In this document: in pieces, positions 16,503 to 25,195 of the stretch
Position numbering within the stretch: the first letter of the stretch is position 1
Layout: the number at the start of each line of letters is the position of its first letter
Assembly (NCBI GenBank): GCA_030066045.1
Contig: JASJCJ010000050.1
Span: 1 to 43,144 of the forward strand
Reading direction: 5' to 3'
Origin: Calothrix sp. MO_167.B12
GTDB taxonomy: Bacteria; Cyanobacteriota; Cyanobacteriia; Cyanobacteriales; Nostocaceae
DNA: 43,144 nucleotides
Translations under genes and position numbers: made by a program
The notes under the pieces: model-generated
Database searches by the model: none
Told to the model about the DNA's origin: nothing
Seen by the model: the letters and a program-made list of their open reading frames with translations, nothing else

Positions 16503-17495
16503 ATGTTCCCTGGTATCACGCAGTTGATGATAGCTAGTTATAGCGTAATTATTTTTGCTGCCGCTTTAGATTACTTAATTGGCGATCCTGTGAATATTAT
16601 TCATCCGGTACAAATAATGGGATGGGTAATTTCTCATTTGAGCAAATTAGCGGAAAAATATTGCCATTTTCCATTCACCCAACGCCTAGCTGGGGTGTTA
16701 CTTGGTACAATATTGATTATTGGTAGTGGTGCGATCGCTCAATTAATTGTCCAGATAGCTAAATCTGGTGATCAATTCTTAGGCATCGCCATGGAAACCA
16801 TTTTATTGGCTAGCTGTTTTGCTGGTAGAAGTTTAAGCAATGCAGCCACAGCAGTTTTACAGCCCTTAGAGAAAGGAGAATTATCCACAGCCCGTTCAAT
16901 TTTAAGTAATTATGTGGGGCGAGATACGGAAAATTTGACCGCACCAGAAGTTTTACGAGCTACCTTAGAAACTGTTACTGAAAATGCCACGGATGGGGTG
17001 ATGGCACCCCTGTTTTATGCCATTGTAGGTGCATTGCTACCCGGTGTAGAACCTGTGACTCTAGCTGTAGCATATAAAGCCAGTAGTACCTTAGATTCCA
17101 TGATTGGTTACAAGGATGCACCTTATACCTATTTGGGGTGGTTTAGTGCCCGTTTAGAGGATATATTAACCTGGTTGCCCTGTCGTCTACACGTCATGAC
17201 TCTGGGGCTAATTGCCGGTAAACCCTTGGAGGTTTGGCAAATATGTCGCCGAGATGCCATCAAAGATCCTAGCCCTAACTCTGGTTGGAGTGAGTGTAGT
17301 TATGCGGCGATTTTAACAGTACAGGTGGGAGGGATAAATTGGTATCGGGGAGTGGCAAAACACAAACCATTGCTGGGAGATCCCATTACTCCCATTACCT
17401 CTCAATCTATTTACCGAGCCTTACAGCTAACCAGGTATAGTTTTTTATTGTGGTTGGGGGTGGCAGCTCTATTGCCAATTTTGGTAAACAGGTGA
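16503..17495 (+). CDS. cobD: Adenosylcobinamide-phosphate synthase
   Basis: Integral membrane enzyme of late corrinoid synthesis (CobD, also called CbiB) that joins an aminopropanol side chain to adenosylcobyric acid. The 330-residue protein shows the family features: LDYLIGDPVNIIHPVQIMGW near the start, RSLSNAA, LSNYVGRDTENL, ETVTENATDGVMAPLFY, AVAYKASSTLDSMIGYKDA, and DPSPNSGWSE near the end. Several hydrophobic segments agree with a membrane enzyme. It stands alone here, with no other cobalamin genes nearby. Cyanobacteria make pseudocobalamin, so this gene belongs to core metabolism. Confidence 0.95.
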   Translation: MFPGITQLMIASYSVIIFAAALDYLIGDPVNIIHPVQIMGWVISHLSKLAEKYCHFPFTQRLAGVLLGTILIIGSGAIAQLIVQIAKSGDQFLGIAMETILLASCFAGRSLSNAATAVLQPLEKGELSTARSILSNYVGRDTENLTAPEVLRATLETVTENATDGVMAPLFYAIVGALLPGVEPVTLAVAYKASSTLDSMIGYKDAPYTYLGWFSARLEDILTWLPCRLHVMTLGLIAGKPLEVWQICRRDAIKDPSPNSGWSECSYAAILTVQVGGINWYRGVAKHKPLLGDPITPITSQSIYRALQLTRYSFLLWLGVAALLPILVNR

Positions 17496-17603
17496 TACCA
17501 ATTTGAAAAAAGAATAGACATCTGGTGGAAAAGAATGTAGAGACGTAGCATTGCTACGTCTCTACCGAGGGATGTGTTGCAATCATTTATTGAATCGGTA
17601 TGA
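17494..17603. repeat. MITE-like element with perfect 14-bp inner palindrome
   Basis: Outer ends GATACCAATTTGAA and TTGAATCGGTAT are imperfect inverted repeats. Inside, GTAGAGACGTAGCA and TGCTACGTCTCTAC (17537-17565) form a perfect stem with one central T. The element starts at the cobD stop codon and may supply its terminator. Confidence 0.6.
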
Positions 17604-17609
17604 TTTTGA

Positions 17610-17700
17610 CACTTTCCTGCCAAGTTGAGGAAGTTTCAACTTGCGACTGTAACGGGAGTCCTCTTGCTTCATTAAGATAGGAAATCATGTCAAGATAATC
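17610..17700. mobile_element. Possible solo end of an IS200/IS605-type element
   Basis: TTTTGACACTTTCCTGCCAAGTTGAGGAAG resembles TTCTTGACACTCTCCTGCCTAAAGGCGAGGAG at 12368-12399 in order and in the hairpin (TTCCTGCC...GAGGAA). It is shorter and has no nearby tnpB. Low confidence. Confidence 0.35.
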
Positions 17701-17754
17701 AAAATGCAATCACATATAATTTGTGGTTAAATATCAACTCACAATCATTGTCCT

Positions 17755-18297
17755 ATGAACGGTTCAACCAAAGTGGTTGAGATTCTCTCACCAGAAGAAA
17801 TCCGGCGTACCTTAACTCGTCTTGCTTCCCAAATTATTGAAAGGACGCGAGATTTATCCCAACTGGTGTTAATTGGCATTTATACCCGTGGTGTACCCGT
17901 AGCTACATTATTGGCACGGCAAATTGAGGCATTAGAGGGTATATCTGTGATGGTGGGAGCTTTAGATATTACATTCTATCGAGATGATTTGGATCGAATT
18001 GGATTACGCACCCCAGCGAAAACCGATATCCCTTTTGACTTGACGGGGAAAACAGTTGTGCTCGTGGATGATGTAATTTATAAAGGACGGACAATTCGTG
18101 CTGCTTTAAATGCAGTGACTGAGTATGGTAGACCAGAAGTTATTCGTTTAGCTGTGTTGGTGGATAGGGGTCATCGAGAATTACCAATTCATCCAGATTT
18201 TGTTGGTAAGCAACTGCCAACTGCAAAGGAAGAGATTGTCAAAGTTTACTTACAAGATGTAGATGGCAAAGATGCGGTGGAACTAATTGGAGATTAG
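17755..18297 (+). CDS. pyrR: PyrR, pyrimidine operon regulator / uracil phosphoribosyltransferase
   Basis: A 180-residue PRPP-dependent phosphoribosyltransferase-fold protein. The PRPP-binding motif is [17 protein letters not shown] (101-117); other family stretches are [39 protein letters not shown] and [12 protein letters not shown]. PyrR converts uracil and PRPP to UMP and, in Gram-positive bacteria, binds pyr mRNA as an attenuator. Whether the cyanobacterial protein regulates RNA is not clear, and no PyrR-binding loop was seen near pyrD. It is monocistronic, with repeats on both sides. Confidence 0.94.
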   Translation: MNGSTKVVEILSPEEIRRTLTRLASQIIERTRDLSQLVLIGIYTRGVPVATLLARQIEALEGISVMVGALDITFYRDDLDRIGLRTPAKTDIPFDLTGKTVVLVDDVIYKGRTIRAALNAVTEYGRPEVIRLAVLVDRGHRELPIHPDFVGKQLPTAKEEIVKVYLQDVDGKDAVELIGD

Positions 18298-18359
18298 GGG
18301 ATTTTGGGATTTTGAAAAACAGATAATCCGTTATTGATTTTGGATTGTGATATATCTCC

Positions 18360-18597
18360 CCTTCCCTCACTCCATCACTCCCTCATATCGTTTCCGTTTG
18401 TATCGGAATTATTTCAGTTACTCTCTCTCTTCCTCTTCCTTTGCGTCCTTTGCGTCTTTGCGGTTTTTTATCATTCAGATGCTATCGGATTTGATATCAC
18501 TCCTTCCCTCCATCACTCCCTCACTCCCTCACTCCTTCCCTCCTTCCCTCCATCACTCCCTCACTCCCTCACTCCTTCCCTCCTTCCCTCTTCCTCA
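18360..18597. repeat. C/T-rich STRR tract (TCCCTCAC/TCCTTCCC)
   Basis: Long pyrimidine-rich tandem repeats, densest at 18498-18597. The minus-strand hybrid kinase gene ends inside the tract: its last codons (RKREGGKE) and TGA stop are built from GGGAAGGAGTGA units. Confidence 0.85.
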
Positions 18598-20470
18598 CCG
18601 AGCCAATAGTCTGCAACAATTCTGTAGCAGTATAGGGCTTAGGTAAAAAAGCTTGGACACCCATTTTATTGAGCAAATTTAGTTTATCGCTACCAGCTAA
18701 ACCGCTAACAGCAACAATTTTTACATCGGGGTTAATTTTTTTTAAAGTACGAATAGTCGTGATACCATCCATTGTAGGCATGACCATATCTGTTAAAACA
18801 ATGGAAATGCGATCGCGATTTTCTGCGTAAATAGCAATAGCTTCCACTCCATCACAGGCGGTAATGGCTTGATAATTATGGATTTCCAGGGATGTTTTGG
18901 TAATATCCCGAATCGAATCTTCGTCATCAACTACCAAAATTACCTCTCCATTCCCATCAGTTAATTCGGTATCTGGCTCTTCTCTAGTTTCTGGAGTTTG
19001 CCGTGCTGGTAAATAAACTTTAAATTGACTCCCCTTGCCAACTTCACTATACACATTGACAAAACCACCGTGACTTTTGGTAATTCCCAACACCGTGGAA
19101 AGTCCCAGCCCCGTTCCTTTTCCCGGTTCTTTACTAGTAAAAAATGGTTCAAATATCCGGTCTAATATGTTCTGGGGAATACCCACACCAGTATCTGTAA
19201 CAGTAATAACTACATAAGCTCCTGGTTTGGCATCCAGATGCATTTTGGCGTAGTTGTCATCAATCAAGAAGTTGGCAGCATATATACTTAAACTACCGCC
19301 ATTAGGCATGGCATCGCGGGCATTGACGCATAAATTCATCAATACCTGATGTAATTGGAGCGAATCCCCTAATACCATCCACAAGTTTTCTGGAGTTTGG
19401 CAACTAACCTGAATAGATTTAGGAAAGGTTTCGTAAATAACTTGGTGAATTTCTGTAATTAAGTCACTGATTTGTAATAAAGTGCGATCGCATTCTACCC
19501 CACTGGTAAAAGCTAATACCTGCTTGACTAAATTTGCTCCCCGTTTGGCACTGTTGATTAATATGGGTATTAGTTGCTTTGTGCGATCGCTGTCAACGTA
19601 TGATTCTAAAAGTTGCGCTGTCATCAAAATTGGTGCAAACACGTTGTTGAGGTCGTGAGCAATTCCACTGGCAAGGGTACCAATACTTTCTAATCTTTGG
19701 GAACGCAATAATTGCCCTTCTAATATTTTTTTTTGGGTAATATCAGTATTAACAACTAATATAGATGGACTTTGGTGCTCAAATTCACTTACTAAGGTCC
19801 AACGACTTTCAACGACAATATCTGCGTTATCTTTAGTTGTTTGCTGTAGTTCTCCTTGCCAAGCCCCATCTTTGAGTACCGTGCTGAGTGCTGTCTGTAA
19901 AGGAGTTTGCTTTTCTTGCCATAGCTGGGATGTCTGTTTGCCAATTGCTTGTGCCTTTGACCAACCGTATAACTTAGCTGCTGCTTGGTTCCAAAATAAA
20001 ATGGTGTTGGTTAAATCTTGGACAAAAATTGCATCAGTTGCCACATTCAACAGAGCAGCTTGTGCTTTAATTGTCTCCTGTGCCCGTTTTCTTTCTAAGG
20101 CATAGCGGATAGAACGTTCTAATAAAGGTGCATTCAATAAACTTTTTTCTAGGTAATCAGCAGCACCTGCTGCCATTGCCTGTATATCTATTTCCCGTTC
20201 TCCCTGTCCAGTAAGGACAATGATGGGAGTCGAGCAGCCGTCAGCAATTACTGATGTTAATAATTCTAAACCATTGCGATCGCCTAAACGGTAATCAAGT
20301 AAACATATATGCTGTTGACCATTGGTAATCGCTTGTTGGGCATCCTGATAATTATCGATCCATTCTAATTGACATTCCAGCACCTGAAATTCATTACACC
20401 AATCGCGGGTTAAAACATAGTCATCCTCATCATCATCAATTAGCAGGATTTTGATTTGGCTGTTCTCCAT
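18569..20470 (-). CDS. Hybrid histidine kinase: REC-PAS-HisKA-HATPase-REC
   Basis: A 633-residue cytoplasmic signalling protein with no membrane segment. An N-terminal receiver (about 5-125, phospho-acceptor Asp59 in CLLDYRLGD) is followed by a PAS domain (about 135-250), a kinase core with His272 in GIAHDLNN, the N box around Asn383 (CVNARDAM), G boxes DTGVGIP and GTGLGLS, and a C-terminal receiver (about 510-628, Asp561 in VLTDMVMP). Its start overlaps the 3' end of the Rcp-like regulator gene by 35 bp, a strong sign of translational coupling and joint function. The receiver at each end suggests a phosphorelay. The last residues and the stop lie in an STRR tract, so the C-terminal tail may vary between strains. 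Confidence 0.9.
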   Translation of the reverse strand: MENSQIKILLIDDDEDDYVLTRDWCNEFQVLECQLEWIDNYQDAQQAITNGQQHICLLDYRLGDRNGLELLTSVIADGCSTPIIVLTGQGEREIDIQAMAAGAADYLEKSLLNAPLLERSIRYALERKRAQETIKAQAALLNVATDAIFVQDLTNTILFWNQAAAKLYGWSKAQAIGKQTSQLWQEKQTPLQTALSTVLKDGAWQGELQQTTKDNADIVVESRWTLVSEFEHQSPSILVVNTDITQKKILEGQLLRSQRLESIGTLASGIAHDLNNVFAPILMTAQLLESYVDSDRTKQLIPILINSAKRGANLVKQVLAFTSGVECDRTLLQISDLITEIHQVIYETFPKSIQVSCQTPENLWMVLGDSLQLHQVLMNLCVNARDAMPNGGSLSIYAANFLIDDNYAKMHLDAKPGAYVVITVTDTGVGIPQNILDRIFEPFFTSKEPGKGTGLGLSTVLGITKSHGGFVNVYSEVGKGSQFKVYLPARQTPETREEPDTELTDGNGEVILVVDDEDSIRDITKTSLEIHNYQAITACDGVEAIAIYAENRDRISIVLTDMVMPTMDGITTIRTLKKINPDVKIVAVSGLAGSDKLNLLNKMGVQAFLPKPYTATELLQTIGSVRKREGGKE

Positions 20471-20933
20471 GTCGCCCTCCCATTGCTCTTAAGGGTAGTT
20501 CCACAATTTCCAACCAGTACTTTTCAATTGTCCGCATCACTTCTACTAGGGAAGCAAATGTTACTGGTTTGATAATAAACGAGTTGGCTCCTAAACTGTA
20601 AGTATAATCAATATCTTCTTTGGAGCTAGAAGTTGTCATCACCACCACAGGAATTTGTCTGAGTTGGGGATCAGCTTTAATTTCTTGGAGTGCTTCCCTA
20701 CCATCTTTTTTGGGCATATTCAAATCTAGTAAAATCAATCCTGGTCTTGGTGCTGCTTGGGGATCGGTGTATAAACCCCGCTGATGTAAATAATCCATTA
20801 ACTCTTCACCATCAGTGACGATATTGAGAGGATTTTGCAACCGACTTTCTGCTAAGGCTTCGCGCACTAACATACAATCATCCTCGTCATCATCTGCCAT
20901 TAAGATGGTAAGGTTTGTTTGCCGACCTTTCAT
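20436..20933 (-). CDS. Rcp1-like single-domain response regulator
   Basis: A 165-residue receiver-only protein of the type paired with cyanobacterial phytochromes (Rcp1). Acidic pocket DDDEDD at 14-19, phospho-acceptor Asp70 in LILLDLNMPKKDG, Thr100 (VVVMTTSS) and Lys122 (IIKPVTF) are all present, so phosphorylation is expected. There is no output domain; such regulators usually pass phosphate on or act by protein contact. It is the first gene of a two-gene overlapping unit with the hybrid kinase downstream. The large GAF kinase gene at 21407-24850 lies upstream on the same strand, 473 bp away, and is a candidate partner. Confidence 0.92.
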   Translation of the reverse strand: MKGRQTNLTILMADDDEDDCMLVREALAESRLQNPLNIVTDGEELMDYLHQRGLYTDPQAAPRPGLILLDLNMPKKDGREALQEIKADPQLRQIPVVVMTTSSSKEDIDYTYSLGANSFIIKPVTFASLVEVMRTIEKYWLEIVELPLRAMGGRHGEQPNQNPAN

Positions 20934-21406
20934 TATAATATTTTCTCCTTAATGGTTATTTTTACTCTAAATTTAGTATCAAACCGCAATAAATCGCAAA
21001 ATATAGTTAATATATTTAATCATACATACTGACATCAAATGTTAATTTTATGGAAATATAGTTGCAAATAAAAGTTTGGACTTTGCACAGCCTCTACATA
21101 GGGCTTGCAGCAAAAAGTCCCTTGGTGGGGGTAGACAACAGGCAACAGGCAACAGGCAACAGGCAACAGTTTCAGCCCTGATTTTTTCGCAGAAAAAATT
21201 AACAATGCAAGATTTTTAAGCCTCATACCCCTATTCTCTTGCACTTTTTCCGGATCAAACAGCCCTTATGCATTGATAAATCAATGTTTTATAGTTATTC
21301 AGCAGACCCTACATAGGGCTTGCTGTTCGCGTAACGCAGCGTTAGCTGTAAAAGTCATGGTTGTGGGGGGCAAGGAACTCAAGGGCGAGGGAGCATCCCA
21401 TATTAA
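20934..21406. other. 473-bp spacer with AGGGCTTGC repeats and GGCAACA STRR
   Basis: Two copies of the AGGGCTTGCWG repeat (about 21103 and 21315) and a CAACAGG STRR at about 21136-21170. An AT-rich stretch next to 20933 is the probable promoter and ribosome-binding region (TTCTCCTT, read AAGGAGAA on the minus strand). No gene was seen. Confidence 0.6.
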
Positions 21407-24400
21407 TTAATGTAAATTAATTGGTAATGTAACAATAAAAGTAGCTCCTTGTCCTAGTTGACTGCTAGCAGTAATACTCCCATGATGACGTTCAACAATC
21501 TTTTTACAAATTGCTAAACCAATACCAGTTCCTTCATATTGACTGCGGCCATGCAACCGTTGAAAAACGTTAAATATGCGTTGTAAATACTTTTCTTCAA
21601 ATCCAATTCCATTATCTTCTACAAATAGTTGAACATACTCCCTACCTGCAAGTTGATTAGATTGGGGTTGAGAATCTTGACTATAAATTTTGACAATGGG
21701 CGATGTTTCTGGGCGATGAAATTTTACAGCATTGCCAATTAAGTTTTGTAACAATTGGCGCATTTGTAAGGGATCGGCATTAATGGTGGGCAAATCTTGT
21801 ACTTCTACTGTAGCTGCGGTTTGCTGAATGCGAATTTCCAAATCAGATATTACTTCTTGGACGATGTGAGTGAGATTTACTGGAATAAAAGGCTCTCCCC
21901 TGGAGGTAACTCGCGACAGGGTTAACAAGTCTTCAATTAATGCCTGCATTCGCGAGGCAGCATTTTGCATTCTGTCTAAGTAATCTTTTCCCTGGGGGGT
22001 TAAGGCATCACTACAGGTAGCTTTAAGCCTATCACCAAATGTTTTAATCTTACGCAGGGGTTCTTGCAAGTCGTGGGAAGCAACAAAGGCAAATTGCTGT
22101 AACTCTTGATTGGAACGAACTAATTCTTGACGCTGGTGAGTTTCTTGTTCTAGTAATTTAGCCTGTGCTAGGGCAACACCAATTTGATTCGCGAGTTGTT
22201 GCAATATTTCTGTTTCCCAATGATTCCACTGACGGGGATGGGCGCATTGATGGGCTATTAATAGCCCCCATAATTTATTTTGACGCAGAATAGGTACGAC
22301 TAAATTGGCTTTGACAGCAAATCTTTCCAGTAATTCTACATGGCAAGGTTGAATGTCAGCTTGGTAAATATCATTAATGGTTGTAATTTGCCCCTGACCG
22401 TATAATTCGTTATACTCTGATTGAAAACATTCATCAACGATATGTTCTCCTAGGACTACGGGGAAACCGGGAACTACGGATTCTGCCACTGCAACCACAC
22501 CATCTGCACGTAATTTAACGATTAATACTCGGTCTGCATGGAGTAATGTTTGTACCTCGGTTACACTAGTTTGGAGAATGTCATCTATTTGCAAAGATTG
22601 GCGAATTTTTAGGGTAATATTAGCGAATAATTGCGATCGCAAGTTTTGCCGCTTAAATTCCTGTTCTGCTAATTTGCGCTCAGTAATATCCGTATGGGAA
22701 CCTGCCATTCTGACTACATTACCATCTTCATCCCACAGTGCCTGTCCCCGATCTAAAATCCATTTATAGCTGCCATCCTTACACAGGACGCGATGTTCAC
22801 TGATATAAAACGGAGTTTTCTTGTCAAAGTGGTCTTGAATGACTTCCATCACCCAGCCAATATCATCAGGATGGGTGCGTTTTGCCCATTCATCTAAATG
22901 GTTACCAATCTCATGCTCTTCATAACCAAGCATTTCCTTCCACCGGGCAGAAAAGAATACTTCGTTAGTCCTCACATTCCAGTCCCAAATCCCATCATTA
23001 TTCCCCCGCAATGCTAATTGCCAGCGTTCCTGAGTTTCCCTAAGTGCTTGTTGTGCCTGGGCTTCTCGAATAGCAACAGCAAGGTAGTCAGCAACTTCCG
23101 TCAGAGTTGCTATTTCATGTGTACTCCATTTTCGGCTGATGGGGGAGTCCAAACACAACAATCCGACTAATTGTTCCAAATGTTGTAATGACGCATCTAA
23201 AAATGCTTTGGTACCACCAGCTAAAATCACATTAGCTAGGGATGCCAACCGAGTATCTTGAGCAACATCTTCCACTATAACTATCTGGGAACTACGTAAG
23301 ATATTCAGATATGTGGGTGCCACACTCAAGTCAGCTCCTAAACCTGTTAGTGGTGTCATTCCTGGCGGTTCTATAGAATGAATTATCGTCAACTTGCCAT
23401 CCGCATCAATGGTTCCATATGCCACTCTCAGAGTATTAAAATAGCCGCTAATTTGTTGAACGGTGTTTTCAATCACTTGCTCGACACTCATCCCCGCAGT
23501 AATGCTAGTCGAAATAGTGTTAATTAAATTTAAACGAGTTTGACTTTCCCGGAGGGCTGTCTCTGCCCGGTGACGTTCGATAGCCGTCGCTAACACATTA
23601 GCCGTTGCTTGTAAAAATAAAATATCATCCCGGCTAAAATGACGCTGCTTGCTTGTGTGAGCGCCCAAGACACCAAAAGGACGTTCTTTCCCATCAATGA
23701 CAATACTCAAGCCGCTAACTACTTGATATTCCTCTAGGATTTGGGGACCTTGAAAACGAGTTTCTGTAGATAAATCGTCAACAACTATCGGTTCCCTAGA
23801 ATTCAGGGTATAACCAGCTTGGGAATTTATTCCTGCATCCACCATTGCAATTCCCACCAATCCTTCATGCCAGCCTACTCCCGCCGTTAACAGTAAGCTA
23901 TTACCATCTGGCTGTAGCTCTAAAACCTTGCAATATTCCACCTGTAGAGATTCTGCAACCAAGCTAACAGCTGAATTCATCAGGATATTCAAATCTGTGC
24001 CAGCCAGAGCACTTTGACTGAGTTCTGCGAGAAATGACTGCTGCCGTGCCTTAACTTCCAAGGATAACTCTGCCTGCTTGCGAGTGGTAATATCTAAATC
24101 GACCCCAGACATCTTCACTGCTACCCCAGCAGAGTCCCGAAACACTTTACCTTTGCTTTCCATCCAGCGAATACTACCATCGGGCATAACTGCTCGAAAT
24201 TCAATATCATATTCACCAGTTCCATATGCAGCCTGTTGAATGGTATAACTAACAAAATCACGGTCTTCAGGGTGAAGGCAGTTAATGAAAGTCTCATAAG
24301 TACCATCAAAAGAGCCTTTTTCCAAACCAAACATAGTTTCCTTATTATCGGACCATGTTACTTGTTGAGTGGTAATATCCCATTCCCAAGTACCCATATG

Positions 24401-24850
24401 CGCCGCTTCTAGTGCCATCCTCAACTGCACCTCTTGAACCCGCGCCTGTTCGGTTTGCTGGCATAATTCCTCAATAGTACGACTGGCTTCTAGAAGACGA
24501 TGAACTCTTTGCCGTAATATAATCCCTTGAATTGGCTTACTAACGTAATCTGTAGCACCTGCTGCAAAGGCTCTCTCTACGGTTGTTGGATCATTATTGC
24601 CAGTAATCATTAATACAGTAATATTTTCTCCACTAGGGAGATTACGCAATCTCTGACAGCAACTTATTCCATCCATCCCTGGCATCATCATATCCAACAA
24701 CACCATGTCTGGTTGTAGTTGAGTATATACATCAAGTGCTTGTTTGCCGTTAGCTGCTTCTACAACTGCATATCCTTCACGCTCTAGTAGCGCGCGCATT
24801 TGCATCCGCAATAAATGGTCATCATCTACCACCAGAATCAAATTAGACAT
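21407..24850 (-). CDS. Large sensor histidine kinase, REC-PAS-GAF-GAF-PAS-GAF-HisKA-HATPase
   Basis: Using the ATG at 24850 (MSNLILVVDDD), the protein has 1147 residues; the open frame extends 46 codons further to a TTG, but that part crosses the end of the TnpB element and is unlikely to be real. Order: receiver 1-120 (Asp53 in LLDMMMPGMDG), PAS about 145-258, GAF about 275-425, GAF about 440-597, PAS about 608-728, phytochrome/cyanobacteriochrome-like GAF about 745-900, HisKA with His926 (FVASHDLQEPL), and an ATPase domain with DNGIGF (1079) and GTGIGLAI (1107). The third GAF has Cys836-His837 in QPCHVELLERFAVKANLVVP, where bilin-binding GAFs carry the chromophore Cys. No membrane segment. 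It may sense light or small molecules and signal to a receiver such as the nearby Rcp-like protein. Confidence 0.9.
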   Translation of the reverse strand: MSNLILVVDDDHLLRMQMRALLEREGYAVVEAANGKQALDVYTQLQPDMVLLDMMMPGMDGISCCQRLRNLPSGENITVLMITGNNDPTTVERAFAAGATDYVSKPIQGIILRQRVHRLLEASRTIEELCQQTEQARVQEVQLRMALEAAHMGTWEWDITTQQVTWSDNKETMFGLEKGSFDGTYETFINCLHPEDRDFVSYTIQQAAYGTGEYDIEFRAVMPDGSIRWMESKGKVFRDSAGVAVKMSGVDLDITTRKQAELSLEVKARQQSFLAELSQSALAGTDLNILMNSAVSLVAESLQVEYCKVLELQPDGNSLLLTAGVGWHEGLVGIAMVDAGINSQAGYTLNSREPIVVDDLSTETRFQGPQILEEYQVVSGLSIVIDGKERPFGVLGAHTSKQRHFSRDDILFLQATANVLATAIERHRAETALRESQTRLNLINTISTSITAGMSVEQVIENTVQQISGYFNTLRVAYGTIDADGKLTIIHSIEPPGMTPLTGLGADLSVAPTYLNILRSSQIVIVEDVAQDTRLASLANVILAGGTKAFLDASLQHLEQLVGLLCLDSPISRKWSTHEIATLTEVADYLAVAIREAQAQQALRETQERWQLALRGNNDGIWDWNVRTNEVFFSARWKEMLGYEEHEIGNHLDEWAKRTHPDDIGWVMEVIQDHFDKKTPFYISEHRVLCKDGSYKWILDRGQALWDEDGNVVRMAGSHTDITERKLAEQEFKRQNLRSQLFANITLKIRQSLQIDDILQTSVTEVQTLLHADRVLIVKLRADGVVAVAESVVPGFPVVLGEHIVDECFQSEYNELYGQGQITTINDIYQADIQPCHVELLERFAVKANLVVPILRQNKLWGLLIAHQCAHPRQWNHWETEILQQLANQIGVALAQAKLLEQETHQRQELVRSNQELQQFAFVASHDLQEPLRKIKTFGDRLKATCSDALTPQGKDYLDRMQNAASRMQALIEDLLTLSRVTSRGEPFIPVNLTHIVQEVISDLEIRIQQTAATVEVQDLPTINADPLQMRQLLQNLIGNAVKFHRPETSPIVKIYSQDSQPQSNQLAGREYVQLFVEDNGIGFEEKYLQRIFNVFQRLHGRSQYEGTGIGLAICKKIVERHHGSITASSQLGQGATFIVTLPINLH

Positions 24851-24956
24851 TTTGCTCCTGTTGCAATCGCAGTCATCAACTAAAGCCCTATCAAAGAATC
24901 GTGGGACGCGAGAACCCCTGGTTGTAAACCAGGGGATGAAGCGGACAGGCAAGGTT

Positions 24957-25139
24957 TTAACCTTGCGTGTTTCTTGCAAATCTTTCAACTAATTCACTAA
25001 CGCTGATACCGCTATTTTTTGCTTTCTGCTGCAATAAATTCCAAGCAGTAGGAGTTACAGAAATATTTTTTCTTTGCTTCACCTCATCATAATCAACTGG
25101 AATATTTTTTAATCTTTTTTGCCCTTTTCTAGTTGACAT
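24957..25139 (-). CDS. Small ribbon-helix-helix-like protein divergent from tnpB
   Basis: A 60-residue basic protein from the ATG at 25139 (MSTRKGQKRLKNIPVDYDEV); a TTG at 25148 would add three residues. The C-terminal half, KNISVTPTAWNLLQQKAKNSGISVSELVERFAR, has the strand-helix-helix pattern of ribbon-helix-helix DNA-binding proteins. It lies inside the insertion element, divergent from tnpB, with 56 bp between the two starts, so it could bind the shared promoter and repress tnpB. Its stop codon falls inside the GCAAGGTT/AACCTTGC stem near the left end. Function is inferred from fold pattern and position only. Confidence 0.65.
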   Translation of the reverse strand: MSTRKGQKRLKNIPVDYDEVKQRKNISVTPTAWNLLQQKAKNSGISVSELVERFARNTQG

Positions 25140-25195
25140 ACATATCAATTACGTATAAACTAAATACAGTTTACACAGGGAGGTGCTCAAAGTCA

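Noticed and set aside
24851-24988. N-terminal extension of the large kinase from a TTG codon
   Set aside because: The added 46 residues translate the insertion element end and lack receiver-domain character; MSNLILVVDDD is the natural start.
25133-25195. Upstream start for TnpB adding 21 residues
   Set aside because: The ATG at 25196 has a clear GGGAGGTG site, and the longer form overlaps the divergent small gene.
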